Part shown: piece after piece, positions 20,899 through 30,300 of the stretch
Numbering within the stretch: position 1 is the stretch's first letter
Layout: each line of letters begins with the position of its first letter
Origin: Metallyticus violacea
Lineage: Eukaryota; Arthropoda; Insecta; Mantodea; Metallyticidae
Assembly: GCA_030762175.1 (NCBI GenBank)
Contig: CM060831.1
Location: forward strand, 84,832,001 to 84,896,000
Length of the DNA stretch: 64,000 bases
Direction: 5' to 3'
Program-made: the position numbers and the translations under genes
Notes under the pieces: model-generated
Database searches by the model: none
The model's input: only the letters and a program-made list of their open reading frames with translations
Told to the model about the DNA's origin: nothing

Positions 20899-21858
20899 AT
20901 ATTTGCCATTGTTAGCAATAAGCTCATTGAGGATGCCATAAAACTTTTGAATTTACAAGACAAAAATATATCGTTCACATACGAAACAGAAATTGATAAC
21001 ATATTACCATTCTTGGACATAAAAATAATGAAAAATCCAGGAAGTCTAGAATTTGGAATTTACAGAAAAGATACACATGCAGACAATCACATAAAAGCTG
21101 ACAGTTTTAACCCCACTTCTCACAAACATGCAGTTATCAATAGTTTAACACACAGGCTAGTTAACCTACAAATTAGCAAGGATGAATTCTTTAAAGAATA
21201 CAAACATATAGAAAAAACAGCAATTAAAAATGGTTTTAAGAAAGAACTAGTATACAAAAAGGTACAGAAATTCAAGAGGCAAAAGCTTATAAAAGAAACC
21301 ACAACACTTTCAGCAAAGAAAGATAAACAAATTTTTAAAAAATTTGCATATCATCCATGGGCTACAAAAAAATTTCAGAAAATTCTTAAAGATTTTAATA
21401 TCAGGTTGGCACCGATTAACAAGTTTAATGTTAAACATCTTCTCACAGACAATGTTAATGACAGTATACCACAGGAGAAAAAACCAGGCATTTACAAAAT
21501 AAGTTGTGAAGAATGTGAAAAAATATACATAGGAAAAACAAAGAGAAACATAGGCACAAGGTTAAAAGAACATTTCAGGAACATAAAATACAAGCAAATT
21601 GAGAAATCAGCAGTGGCATTTCATTTTTGGACAGAAAACCACGATATAGTGAATAAAGCAAAATTGTTAAAATCAGTGCAAGGACCTACAGAATTGGCAA
21701 CATGGGAGAAAATATACATTTACAAATACAGAGACAGTTTAATGAACTTTGACACTTCCGGCGAGGAAAATATAAACTTTAAGTTCATCACACCTCCTCC
21801 AGAGCAGAATACCCACAACACAACGAATTATCCAGCAGTCGGAGATTTGAACTCATGA
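20899..21858 (+). CDS. PLE-B polyprotein C-terminal half: RT thumb and GIY-YIG endonuclease
   Basis: One uninterrupted frame of 320 codons opens at the element edge (IFAIVSNKLIEDAIKLLNLQ) and has no start of its own. It continues through the post-palm segment ILPFLDIKIMKN and FGIYRKDTHADNHIK, a connector with HPWATKKFQKI, then the endonuclease. The GIY motif is encoded at 21,487-21,495 and YIG at 21,526-21,534, with a Cys pair SCEEC between them. TRLKEH, a SAVAFHFW segment and ATWEKIYIYKY follow; the last carries the glutamate expected for this nuclease family. All main motifs are intact. It is the best-preserved PLE protein here. The TGA stop at 21,856-21,858 lies inside the core of the ribozyme-like motif. 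The truncated frame is probably not expressed. Confidence 0.85.
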   Translation: MFAIVSNKLIEDAIKLLNLQDKNISFTYETEIDNILPFLDIKIMKNPGSLEFGIYRKDTHADNHIKADSFNPTSHKHAVINSLTHRLVNLQISKDEFFKEYKHIEKTAIKNGFKKELVYKKVQKFKRQKLIKETTTLSAKKDKQIFKKFAYHPWATKKFQKILKDFNIRLAPINKFNVKHLLTDNVNDSIPQEKKPGIYKISCEECEKIYIGKTKRNIGTRLKEHFRNIKYKQIEKSAVAFHFWTENHDIVNKAKLLKSVQGPTELATWEKIYIYKYRDSLMNFDTSGEENINFKFITPPPEQNTHNTTNYPAVGDLNS

Positions 21859-21886
21859 TGAGAACAACTGTTCTCGAAACCGGTCT
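21852..21886 (+). ncRNA. Hammerhead-like motif of PLE-B (ACCGGT stem III)
   Basis: CUCAUGA (G5 replaced by C), U, stem II GAGAAC/GUUCUC with loop AACU, GAA, palindrome ACCGGU, C. It overlaps the stop codon of the endonuclease frame. The core substitution predicts poor activity in this copy, while both helices are intact. Confidence 0.6.
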
Positions 21887-21964
21887 ACAATAGTGACAAG
21901 TAAGTGAAGCATAAGAGTGTGTAGTTCAACTATATCATAAAATGATTTCAATTATTAAACAAAT

Positions 21965-22410
21965 GTAGTTTAAAAAGGCTCCTAAAAACAAACACAAAAG
22001 ACAAAATTCCTCCAGAAAAACTATCAGGCATTTATGAAATTGCTTGCAAAGATTGCAATATGAAATATATGGGCAAAACAAAAAGAAATACCTCTATACG
22101 GTTTAAGAAGCACATGAGACATGTAAAATATAAACACATGGAAAAATCAGCAATAGCAGACCATTTCTGGCAAAAAAACCACGAATTCCAAAAGGTACCA
22201 AAACTCTTAAAAGCTCTTCAAAAATCATTAGAATTGACAGTGTGGGAAAATATATTCATAAATAAAAACAAAGAAAATTTGGTTAATTTTAATCTTCCAA
22301 ACAATAGTAACCTTATCACAAAGTTCATAAAATCTACAGAGCGACATCTGAATACCATGCGGGGAAGCGGACATTGGGATCATGCTGACGATGAAGGCAA
22401 CTGCCTTTGA
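21965..22410 (+). pseudogene. PLE-A right arm: GIY-YIG endonuclease
   Basis: The frame continues from 20,894 after the PLE-B insertion: KCSLKRLLKTNTKDKIPPEK, then GIYEI, a Cys pair ACKDC, and YMG in place of YIG. KTKRN, RFKKH, SAIADHFW and LTVWENIFINKNKEN follow. From about 22,060 to the TGA at 22,408-22,410 it is open. The last codons run through the ribozyme-like motif at 22,385, so protein end and RNA motif overlap. The protein is closely similar to the minus-strand copy at 19,988-20,311. Confidence 0.8.
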
Positions 22411-22418
22411 AACATGTC
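22385..22418 (+). ncRNA. Hammerhead-like motif of PLE-A, right arm
   Basis: CUGACGA, U, stem II GAAGGC/GCCUUU (one G-U pair) with loop AACU, GAA, palindrome ACAUGU, C. It matches the motif at 19,185-19,218 apart from two changes that keep the fold. It lies inside the last codons of the endonuclease frame. Confidence 0.62.
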
Positions 22419-22497
22419 CAAGTAAGTGGAACTAAATTAGTGAAATTTGAGTGATTTCCTCAATAATAATTTGTTACGTTATTAAAAGTAATTTTGT

Positions 22498-22533
22498 GAC
22501 ATGTTTCGTGAGACTAATTGCTTACATTATCAC
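22498..22533 (-). ncRNA. Hammerhead-like motif at PLE-C left end
   Basis: On minus: GUGAUAA, U, stem II GUAAG/CUCAC (one mismatch) with loop CAAUUAGU, GAA, palindrome ACAUGU, C. It is inverted relative to the motif at 24,010-24,046, as expected for inverted PLE ends. Confidence 0.5.
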
Positions 22534-22619
22534 TCAATTGAGGACATACTTACATGTACAAGTTACATATGAAATTAGTTAAGTCACTAGATGCCATTGC
22601 ATGGAATAACATTTAGGGG

Positions 22620-23990
22620 AATACATTGGAAATTATTAGTTTTAGAATAAAACTAAAAATTACATACCAAAAAAATAAATTCAAAAAAGGTTACACAAAA
22701 AAGGCATCAATAAGAAACCAAACCTTGATATAATTAATCTTTTGAAAGAAAAACTGAATAGGGATGAAATAAAATTATTAAATAATGGAACAGTATTAAT
22801 ACATATGTCAATTTCTCATCAAATATTGATGAGCACATAAAAGATATTAAGCTAACCATCAAGAAATTAAACCCCATAGATAGAAATTATATGAAGAAAA
22901 TTTCATCAAGATTATTACAAGAAATCAAAAAACATAACCAAACTCCCAAATCACACCAAAAAAACTATAAAATCGTTAAATAAAAAAGAAGTTGGTGGAG
23001 TTTAGTGTAAAAAAATGAATATATTTTAGGATATATTACCACTCCATTGTCAACAGTTTCGTAAGTACAATATTTATAAAAGGAAATTGTCTATGTAAAG
23101 GCATATAAGGGAAAACAAATCGTAATTCTGAACAAAGAAGATTATCAACAAAGAATGCTAGAGTTATTAAACAGTGAGGAGTTTATTGAAGTTAAAACAA
23201 ACCCTTTATACAGTTGCAAAAAATCAATAGATGATATATTAAAAGGAAGTAGTTTACTTACAAAATCTGATATTTATATAATTAAAATACCGAATCCATC
23301 AATAGCTAAGATAATAGAATTACCAAAAATACACAAACCGGGAAAAGACATGAGACCAATAATCAATAATGTTAATATCCCATGTTACCTCCTAGCAAAA
23401 TGGTTAACCACCCAATTTAGTACATTACTTAAGATTCCCAAACTTAAGCATAAACAACTCATTAGACCTTGTAAATAAAATCAAAGATCACAAGCTAACT
23501 ACAAATGATATCTTGGTTTCCTTTGATGTGAAAGCATTATTTCCAAGTATTTCGAAAGAAAAAACCTTGATCTTATTAAAAATGGTTACTATCTAAATAT
23601 CATCACAGAAATACACGCTAATGAATATGTTAGACTTATAAAACTATGTCTAGATCAGGCTTACCTCACATTTGAAGGAAAGTTTTTTAAACAAAGTTCA
23701 GGTTTAGTGATGAGTAGTCCTATATCTCCATTTATGGCAGATCTATTCATGAGAGCTATTTTGAAATACATGTAAACTAGAGCCTTCCCATACATGTTCA
23801 AAACATGGTACAGATATGTAGATGCTGTGTTTGCCATTATACAAGATAGATTCATTGAAGATGCACTGAAACTATTGAATTTGCAAGAACCAACATAAAA
23901 TTCACTATGGAAATTGAAGTAAATAATACCTTACCTTCTTTTGGACCTGAAGGTAATAAAAAAATAATAAGAAACTGGAATTTGGTATAT
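22620..23990 (+). pseudogene. PLE-C reverse transcriptase
   Basis: Penelope-type RT in broken frames. 22,620-23,060 is Lys-rich N-terminal sequence, interrupted near 22,990-23,070 by a piece of type-A terminal repeat. From 23,155 there is an open stretch with KIIELPKIHKPGKDMRPIIN (the PKIHKPG signature of this RT class). LVSFDVKALFPSIS follows near 23,515, then GLVMSSPISPFMADLFMRAI near 23,700 (AMGSPLSP box), and FKTWYRYVDAVFAII near 23,800. There the catalytic YVDD has become YVDA. A TAA follows at 23,773 and frameshifts separate the boxes. The post-RT segment ends near 23,990; the endonuclease is absent. Confidence 0.8.
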
Positions 23991-24009
23991 ACGGCAAGTA
24001 GTCAATTAG

Positions 24010-24046
24010 TTGATAATGTGAGCATTTAGTCTCACGAAACATGTCC
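24010..24046 (+). ncRNA. Hammerhead-like motif at PLE-C right end
   Basis: UUGAUAA, U, stem II GUGAG/CUCAC (perfect) with loop CAUUUAGU, GAA, palindrome ACAUGU, C. Positions 3 and 8 of the core are U and A instead of C and G, a paired change that would keep the essential 3-8 base pair. Confidence 0.55.
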
Positions 24047-24196
24047 CAAAATTACTTTTAATAAGTTTAATTGTGAAACTTCAAGAGAGTTTTAATGTGT
24101 TGACGTGATTTTTAGTGTTTTACTTTAGATCACATCAAGATTCATAATAGTTTCATTGTGTGGATTCTGACATAACCTTAAAAAATAGATCCATTT

Positions 24197-24700
24197 CTAA
24201 TATATATTTGGAAAATAATATTACAGCTTTCATTTCCTTAAAAATTGGTTTACTGGAGCATGGAATGGTAATTGCTTCATTATTCTTAATATTCTCTGTT
24301 GCCATTTAAAGATTATAGATGATAAACTCCCAGCTTCGGAAAAGGGTATACCATAAGGTAATATAGAATGTACATAACCAAAATATACATTTCTCAAAAT
24401 ATCTTTAGTGCAGCACCTTCTTAATATGTGCATTTGATAAGATATTTGGCTTAAAGTATTACATAAGGTAAAACTGTTCATTGCAATGCATCAGTAGATT
24501 GAATTAATGGTACCTGTCAACTCTTGATAATGCTCTGGTTATCTTTATTCAGTTCAAAAGTTTCACAAATGTCTTTATCTTTATCTTCTTACCACAATTG
24601 AAAAAAATTCTGATGTTGTTCTATTTGAAACTACACAACTGTTTTAAAACCCCGTCCTTATGGAAGGGTCTGTCCAATTCTGTATGACTACGATGTTGAT
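24197..24700 (-). mobile_element. LINE RT relic, proximal part (split by PLE-C)
   Basis: An open frame at 24,481-24,230 on minus reads ISYQMHILRRCCTKDILRNV, then VYFGYVHSILPYGI and WQQRILRIMKQL, the thumb region just after the palm of Jockey/CR1-type LINE reverse transcriptases. It continues at 18,983-18,740 beyond the PLE-C nest. A second copy lies at 57,288-57,850. Most of the element upstream of this region is missing or unrecognisable. Confidence 0.7.
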
Positions 24701-25289
24701 CACCATTCTACTTATTAGAAACACCTCCCTCCATTTCCAGTTAGCTACTTGAAATACTTAATCCAATATGCAGGTTGAAAGAGTCTACTTTAAACAATTT
24801 CCTTATAACCCTACTATCTCTACCTTGCCCCTCTAGGAATTATTTTAACTTATTATTATGAGCTGTATTTCTACCTCACTTCTCCCTCTTCATCTCTTAA
24901 CATTAGCTTGAAAGTCTGTAAAATCTATCACTCTTCTCTTCCTTTCCATTTTGCTCTCTTGATAAAATCACTGCCCTCCTTGCAAAATGTGGATACTCCC
25001 ACACTTGATGAAACTTAATCATTTGGCCTCTTATCCATCTATCCTTCCATCCATCTAATCTTATCTATTTTTCTGGCACATATTTCTACATGCACATTTT
25101 AAAACAAATTCACCATTGCAGTTATCATGTATGTATTTAATTTTATAATTTTGTAGTTCAGATTATTATAAAACTGATCACTTCTCTCATTAATCCACTT
25201 AAATTACTCTATTTCTATGACAAACTTACCCTTCATTATATTGTTTACTTTGCCACCATTCATATTGCATAATTCAACTGTTTGCTAGT
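24701..25289. other. Unassigned, pyrimidine-rich
   Basis: CT-rich on +, resembling the minus-strand LINE composition at 43-46 kb, but no protein motif could be read. It may be further LINE debris. Confidence 0.35.
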
Positions 25290-25900
25290 GGCCATTTAAA
25301 TCAGGCCACAATTTAAATTTGTGCTTTGCAGAACAATCCTTTATATTTTACTTATTTTTTATCATATTAAAGGACATTAAATGCAGTATGAGCTAACTAC
25401 AAAAGATAATACTGTATTTATTTTAAAAAAAATGGGGAAAAAAAGGAGCTTCAATTTTGGAGTAAAATTTACCTGTCTTTGATTCTGATTTACAGAGTTA
25501 AAAGAGTTTTCTACTATTTTTTAAAATGCTACCATGATTCAACACTCTTATTTTGGAAGCTCTAGCACTGTATTTCTAGCTAACCCAGCACACAGCAAGT
25601 AATAAATCTGAATCAAACCAGTTCTCACACACACATTCTTATAGTTCTTTCTGAATCAAGAAATTAAATTTTATATATATATATATATATATATATGGCT
25701 TTAGATGAGGTTGAAACTAAATATGATTGGGTTTGCATGAAACAATCAACAACTTAGCTTGCTTTGCTCAGGACAGCTAAACAGTTTGCTGAGATAGATA
25801 AACAATGTAACTTGATACTACAATTTGTTACCATATATTTGGGTTTATTTATTGAAGTAAATTTTCATTTCAAGTAAATACTAATGAGGTTAGGTTAATT
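25290..25900 (-). repeat. Unclassified repeat, right member of inverted pair
   Basis: Reverse-complement partner of 18,090-18,738, interrupted by a (TA)n run at 25,677-25,697. Confidence 0.7.
25677..25697. repeat. (TA)n microsatellite
   Basis: About 20 bp of pure TA repeat. Confidence 0.95.
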
Positions 25901-25944
25901 TGGGAATAAATTACAAAGTTACAAACTCGTTACTATCTTACTAA

Positions 25945-26412
25945 TTGATATCATTGTATGATTCAGTTGAACTACACACTCTTAAAGCTTCACTTACTTT
26001 TCATAAATATATGGAACCGGTTTCCAGAACATTTAGTTCCCATCTTCAGCCAGGCAGATCATTCGTTGAGCTGTGGGAATGTGTATTCTGCTCTGGTGGC
26101 GGTGTGATAAACTTGTAGTTTATGTTTTCATCTCCGGCAATATCAAAGTTCATTAGACTGTCTTTGTATTTTAGATGTTCTCCCAGGTTGCTAGTTCCGT
26201 AGGTCCTTATACTGATTTTAATAATTTTGCTTTATTTATTATGTTGTGATTTTATGTCCAAAAATGATATGCTACTGCTAATTTCTCTATTTGAAAGTAC
26301 AAGCAAATAAATAAAGCAAAATTATTAAAATCAGTGAAAGGACCTACGGAACTAGCAACCTGGGAGAAAATCTACATCTACAAATATAAAGACAGTCTAA
26401 TGAACTTGATTT
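25945..26412. mobile_element. PLE-B relic, 3' end in inverted arrangement
   Basis: 25,945-26,290 is the minus-oriented 3' end of PLE-B, including the codons for the ITPPPEQNTH tail and its ribozyme-like motif. 26,295-26,412 repeats part of the same coding end on + (ELATWEKIYIYKYKDSLMN). The two halves face each other, another head-to-head PLE. Confidence 0.7.
26014..26049 (-). ncRNA. Hammerhead-like motif (ACCGGT stem III)
   Basis: On minus: CUGAAGA, U, stem II GGGAAC/GUUCUG (five pairs) with loop UAAAU, GAA, palindrome ACCGGU, U. Same family as 21,852 but with an intact CUGAAGA core. Confidence 0.6.
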
Positions 26413-26830
26413 AGTTGCTTTAGGTGGAGTTGATTTAGTTGCTCAGGAATGCAGGCATATCCTTCTTTATGAAAAACTGTAAGATGTTTAAAAAATTATT
26501 TTTTTTATTTCATCATACACAATTGCTTGGTAATTTGGAAAACCCTAACGCCACAAAAAAAATGACATATATGAATTTTTGCACATCAATTGCTTGCATC
26601 TTAATTGCAAGTTACCAAGTTCAGAGGCCTATACACACGGGTAGAAAGTCTAAAACACCAGCCATCCTCAGATTGACAGAAAATTACTTCCCTAAAAGGA
26701 TACCAAATATGGAAAAAAGTTGCATCCATTTCAGAAATGTGTAGCATGCTGCAAAAGAGGTACAAGCAAGGAAACCAACATGATTTGTGGTGAATGTAGA
26801 AATGTGCCTTTATGTGAGTAATCATTCTTT
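26413..26830 (+). pseudogene. piggyBac transposase C-terminal remnant
   Basis: Read on + with at least two frameshifts: LEKPNATKKMTYMNFC, then RLTENYFPKRIPNMEKS and CCKRGTSKETNMICGECRNV followed by PLCV. This is the C-terminal Cys-rich (RING/PHD-like) domain of piggyBac transposases, preceded by their RLxGRHFP-type motif. The catalytic region is absent. The rest of the element was lost or lies in unrecognisable DNA. Confidence 0.8.
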
Positions 26831-27462
26831 GAGTTATATAATTCAAACCGCTACATATAAAGGTAAGGGTTGAACTATTTTATAGAATTTATTTAAGTTT
26901 ATTTTTTAAAGAAGTGATAAAACAATTAAGAGTTGTAGGTATGCAGCCAGATGTGAATACAGGTCCATATTGCCCAAGTGAATTTTCAGCTGACGTCTAT
27001 ACACTTCTTTGTCAGGGAAAAGATTAAAGGAAAGTGGAACTCTGATGTCATTTCATTAAATTAAAGATAATAAGATACCATATTATTGAAGTTTCTACAT
27101 CCACAGTAAATAAACTGGGGAAAAAAAATGCATCTGCAAGTATTCAGAATTTAATATATAATACTAATTTAAAATCAGAATTGGGCTTCATGTCTGCATT
27201 ATTCATTTTCTTGATTCAGTCAATAAATAAAGCAAAAGCTACTGTAGACTTATTGAGTAATTCAGTTAAAGAAATAACAATATGTTGAAACAGAACTGAT
27301 CACTATAAAATGGAAATTCTTAGTAAAGAATTCAACTAGTTTGAGAAAAACAGTCAGCACATTTGCACAATTAACTATGTGTCCCTACACAAATATATTT
27401 GTTCTATATCATGTGAAATAGAATGAACCTCAATATTCTGAATTGTTTTGTGAAAATAGGTA
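26831..27462 (+). other. Unassigned intronic sequence
   Basis: AT-rich. It may include the decayed right end of the piggyBac element, but no inverted terminus could be matched. Confidence 0.4.
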
Positions 27463-27842
27463 AGGAATTTTGATGAGTATCTGAAGTTGATATTTGTTGT
27501 GCACCCAACTTCAATTATTTTTTTACATCTGATGTAAGTTTTTAACAAATATCCTTTTAAATTTTTAGCTCATAAAAATAAATATTTTAAACCAGAAATG
27601 CTAATTGAAACTGGTACATTAAGCTAATCATATAATTAAGATCATTGTATGATTGCCTCGAACTACATGCTATTTATAGTCAATGGGTAGCTAAGGTTGC
27701 AAACAATGTGTTTGTGAAACATGTACTACTTTGTAAACAATAAATGGAGCCAATAAGAGTATGTAGTTCCACTCTATCATACAATGCTCTTAATTAAATA
27801 TTTTAAAGTTTTCTGCACATATAAATCTGTGCCCTACACATT
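27463..27842 (+). mobile_element. Ribozyme-containing repeat with inverted ends, copy 1
   Basis: This is a dispersed repeat of about 370 bp with a second copy at 58,108-58,488. It holds an inner inverted repeat: AAGATCATTGTATGATT near 27,638 pairs with the reverse of ATCATACAATGCTCTTAAT near 27,780, about 45-bp arms. A hammerhead-like motif lies between the arms. The arm sequence (GTATGATT...GAACTACA) is shared with the PLE-B 3' tail, so this is a small non-autonomous PLE relative. Confidence 0.72.
27691..27725 (+). ncRNA. Hammerhead-like motif, decayed core
   Basis: CUAAGGU, U, stem II GCAAAC/GUUUGU with loop AAUGU, GAA, palindrome ACAUGU, A. The helices are kept while the core has drifted from CUGANGA, so activity is unlikely. 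Confidence 0.45.
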
Positions 27843-29290
27843 ACCCACCATGTTTTTCTTTTTATGAACATTTTTATGTTTAATGCCATATAAATATTTT
27901 TTGTTAGTCTGCATTTATTAAGGTACCTTATAATTAATTTGTTAAGAGAAAATAATGTTCACTAAATTTAACACATTCAACTGTACATAATTAATGAAGT
28001 AAAATTGTTACAAGCAAATGCATATTTTATGCAATTTATTCTACAGGCCTGAGAATTAACATGCTGCTTCTTGACTCTTGAAATGAACTGTTTTCATTTA
28101 TATTAAAATATCCCTGAACAGAAAGAAGGTGTTGATGTCACATGGTCATATATTATGAAAATGAGAGTGACTCTTGATTTTGTTCAATATAATAATTAAA
28201 GTATCACCTATCATAAAGGGATAGCTCATCAATAGTACACTTCAGAAATTTTAGTTCTCTTTGATCATTTTAGTAAAATGTATTAATTATAAATGCATTT
28301 TAACTCTACAGATATCAACTAGAAATATTTATCTGTGCTGTTGAACTACACAGGGCAAGCATGCCATTGGCCGAGCATTATTGGCAAGCTTTATGTGTTC
28401 TAACTGCAAATTCCTTCTTATTTCGGATAGCCTGTTGCTTGTAACTAATGCTAAACACCTTCTTCTTGTGGCATCTGATATTCAATTTTGTGATCATATC
28501 TTATAATATTTACAAATTATGAATGGAATTGTGTGTTGAAAATCTTTACTCCTTTTTCTTTAGTTCATAATTAACATTTTCATTCATCTCTTCTATCTTG
28601 AAATTCCATTATTGATGTAAGATATTGATATCACTTTCCCTGTATTCTGTGTATTGAGAAATATGGCCTATGGATAAATGTGAAGCTCTCGACTGTTCAC
28701 CTCCTTAACTTTTCTCTCATTCTTGCTTCTCTAACTTTTTATTTTGTGTAGTGAAAATGTTTTAGAAGGCAGTAATGATATTTTGCCAGTCTGAACATGG
28801 CATATTTTCAAAAATGTTGGCAGGTTACGGCTGAGAAGGTTGCAGGAGCAAAAGGTATATTTACACTTCTATTTTTCCTGGTTTATTCTCTCTCTTTCTT
28901 TGTGCTTGGTGTATTTATTTTTTTTTTTTTATGCTTAGTTCACCATTTGTACATATCAATGTTTTCTGTTATTTTTGCTTTTAACAACTTTTTAACAATA
29001 ATATTGTAAATAGAAGCATATATGGAGTATACATTCAGTCACAATGTTTGAGCATACTGGAAAAACATAAAAATCATGACACAGGACAAGAAAGAATGAG
29101 CTTAGGAGAGAAAATTGTGAATAAGTTTCTCAAATATCATATCTGCAGTTAAGATCATGCACAGTCAGACAAATGAATAATACTCTTTTTCAGTTAAGTG
29201 TAGTTGAATTTTCTTCTCTACTGGTTTGACACCGGTGAGATTATCCAAAATAGAGGAAATTTAACATTTTGCTTTTTTGACCTCCTGCCT
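27843..29290 (+). other. Unassigned intronic sequence
   Basis: Open frames such as 28,797-29,009 have no motif or plausible splice pairing. No repeat was recognised. Confidence 0.45.
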
Positions 29291-29294
29291 CATG

Positions 29295-30060
29295 ATACCT
29301 ACAAGGGTCATTGAAATATGAGCCAGATTTTAAAAAAATGAATTTATTAAATGTAAGTTATTTATACCATATACAATTAAAAAGAATTATATTACTTTCC
29401 TACATCAGAAATGCCTTTTCTTCACTGGGTGAATCTTTTTTTAAATCCCTCTTCCAAGAAGGAAGATGGGCATGTCAACATCCAATTGCATACTAAGTGT
29501 TCAAACTCTGCGTCGTCACTGAATCTTTTCCCTCCCATTATGTGCTTCAGTGGTTTGAATATGCGGAAAACACAAGGAGATAAAAGGGGAGTGTAAAGAG
29601 AATGTTCTTGGGCTGCCCAGTGAATTTTCCTTAATTAATCCTGCTTATCAGCTATATGTGACTTTGTCTTGTCATGCAAAAACAAGACATCATTGTTTGT
29701 TGTATTAGGCAACTTAAAACTCTTCCATACATTTGCAGTAATACACAGTATTCACAGACCTCTTAGTTTGTGAAGAAAATTGATGAGCAAATCCACTAGT
29801 GCTAGAACTTTGCTCCCTGACAAGCAAGTTTGACCTAACTGGAAGCATGCATGCTTTGCTGTTTTCCTCCTCTCCATATTCATTCTCTTGTTTTTGGGGA
29901 TGTAGCAGTAAACCCATATCTCATCTCAAGTTACAATTGGGTGAAAAACTGTTCAACTTTTTTCTCAAAACAGTTTCAGAAGCCTCTGACTGATATCCTT
30001 TCCAACATTCAACATTTTCCCATTAATTAGTGAGAAAAGCTGGTCCCATGTTGTCAACAG
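29295..30060 (-). mobile_element. mariner relic (second lineage)
   Basis: On minus, in shifting frames: DEIWVYCYIPKNKR (the DETWxHHYxPE region) near 29,910, VYYCKCMEEF near 29,720, LHDKTKSHIADKQD (LLHDNARPHxA box) near 29,680, and FKPLKHIMGGKRFSDDAEF (the FxxLKxxLxGKRF region) near 29,530. The third catalytic region is badly decayed. The left end near 29,300 reads ACAAGGGTCATTGAAATATG, mariner-terminus-like. Several stops make it inactive. Confidence 0.75.
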
Positions 30061-30149
30061 TTTCCAAAACCATGGTTCTTCAGAAATAATGGTATGTGCA
30101 CTTCAACAACTTAGGTGTACCTTAAGTGTAGCTTACTTTAGAAAGGAAG

Positions 30150-30300
30150 TAAAGGCATTGGTCCCATGTCATAGATTAATCTATAAAATAACCTCAAGCC
30201 TGAAAGTAGAGACCTTCGAGCAAAATTTATCTGCCTTTTCACGCCTGGAATTGAATGGAATGCTAATGACCAGAATTGTTTAAGAGCATCCTTAAATAAT
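30150..30300 (+). mobile_element. SINE fragment (3' part of Gly-type SINE)
   Basis: The body from CCTCAAGCCTGAAAG through TTGAATGG matches 57,165-57,235 of the full SINE at 56,991-57,287. The tRNA head is missing. Confidence 0.65.

Larger units (their letters stand above)
20895..21955 (+). mobile_element. PLE-B: 5'-truncated Penelope-like insertion
   Basis: A 1,061-bp insertion in the right arm of PLE-A with a perfect 9-bp duplication TAAACAAAT (20,886-20,894 and 21,956-21,964). The empty site is seen in the left arm. It starts in the middle of the RT, just past the YVDD box, as expected for incomplete reverse transcription. Its 3' tail, with GTGTGTAGTTCAACTATATC near 21,930, recurs near 25,960, 27,750, 38,640 and 58,410. 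Confidence 0.85.
19091..22478. mobile_element. PLE-A: two copies head to head
   Basis: The left arm (about 19,110-20,400) reads on minus and the right arm (20,440-22,478) on +, meeting at an (AT)n run. Both arms end in the same 3' sequence (CTTGGACATG at 19,181 against CATGTCCAAG at 22,413). PLE-A lies in the inverted end of PLE-C and is flanked by TTATTAAAAGTAGTTTTG at 19,073-19,090 and the same with one mismatch at 22,479-22,496. It was later hit by two further elements: 19,301-19,883 in the left arm and 20,895-21,955 in the right. Confidence 0.78.
19000..24180 (+). mobile_element. PLE-C insertion (Penelope-like, outer level of nest)
   Basis: The insertion is bounded by the 16-bp duplication AAAAATAGATCCATTT at 18,984-18,999 and 24,181-24,196. 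Its ends are inverted repeats of about 85 bp: 19,001-19,085 is the reverse complement of 24,045-24,135, with ACTAAAAATNACNTCAACAC-type matches. Inside are PLE-A (19,091-22,478) and, to its right, PLE-C's own N-terminal region and RT (22,497-23,990) with a ribozyme-like motif near each end of that part. Inverted pseudo-terminal repeats are a known property of PLEs. Confidence 0.82.

Noticed and set aside
19000..24180. Retroviral or LTR-retrotransposon origin for the nest
   Set aside because: No protease, integrase or envelope-like sequence; the RT signature (PKIHKPG, YVDD) and GIY-YIG nuclease are Penelope-type.
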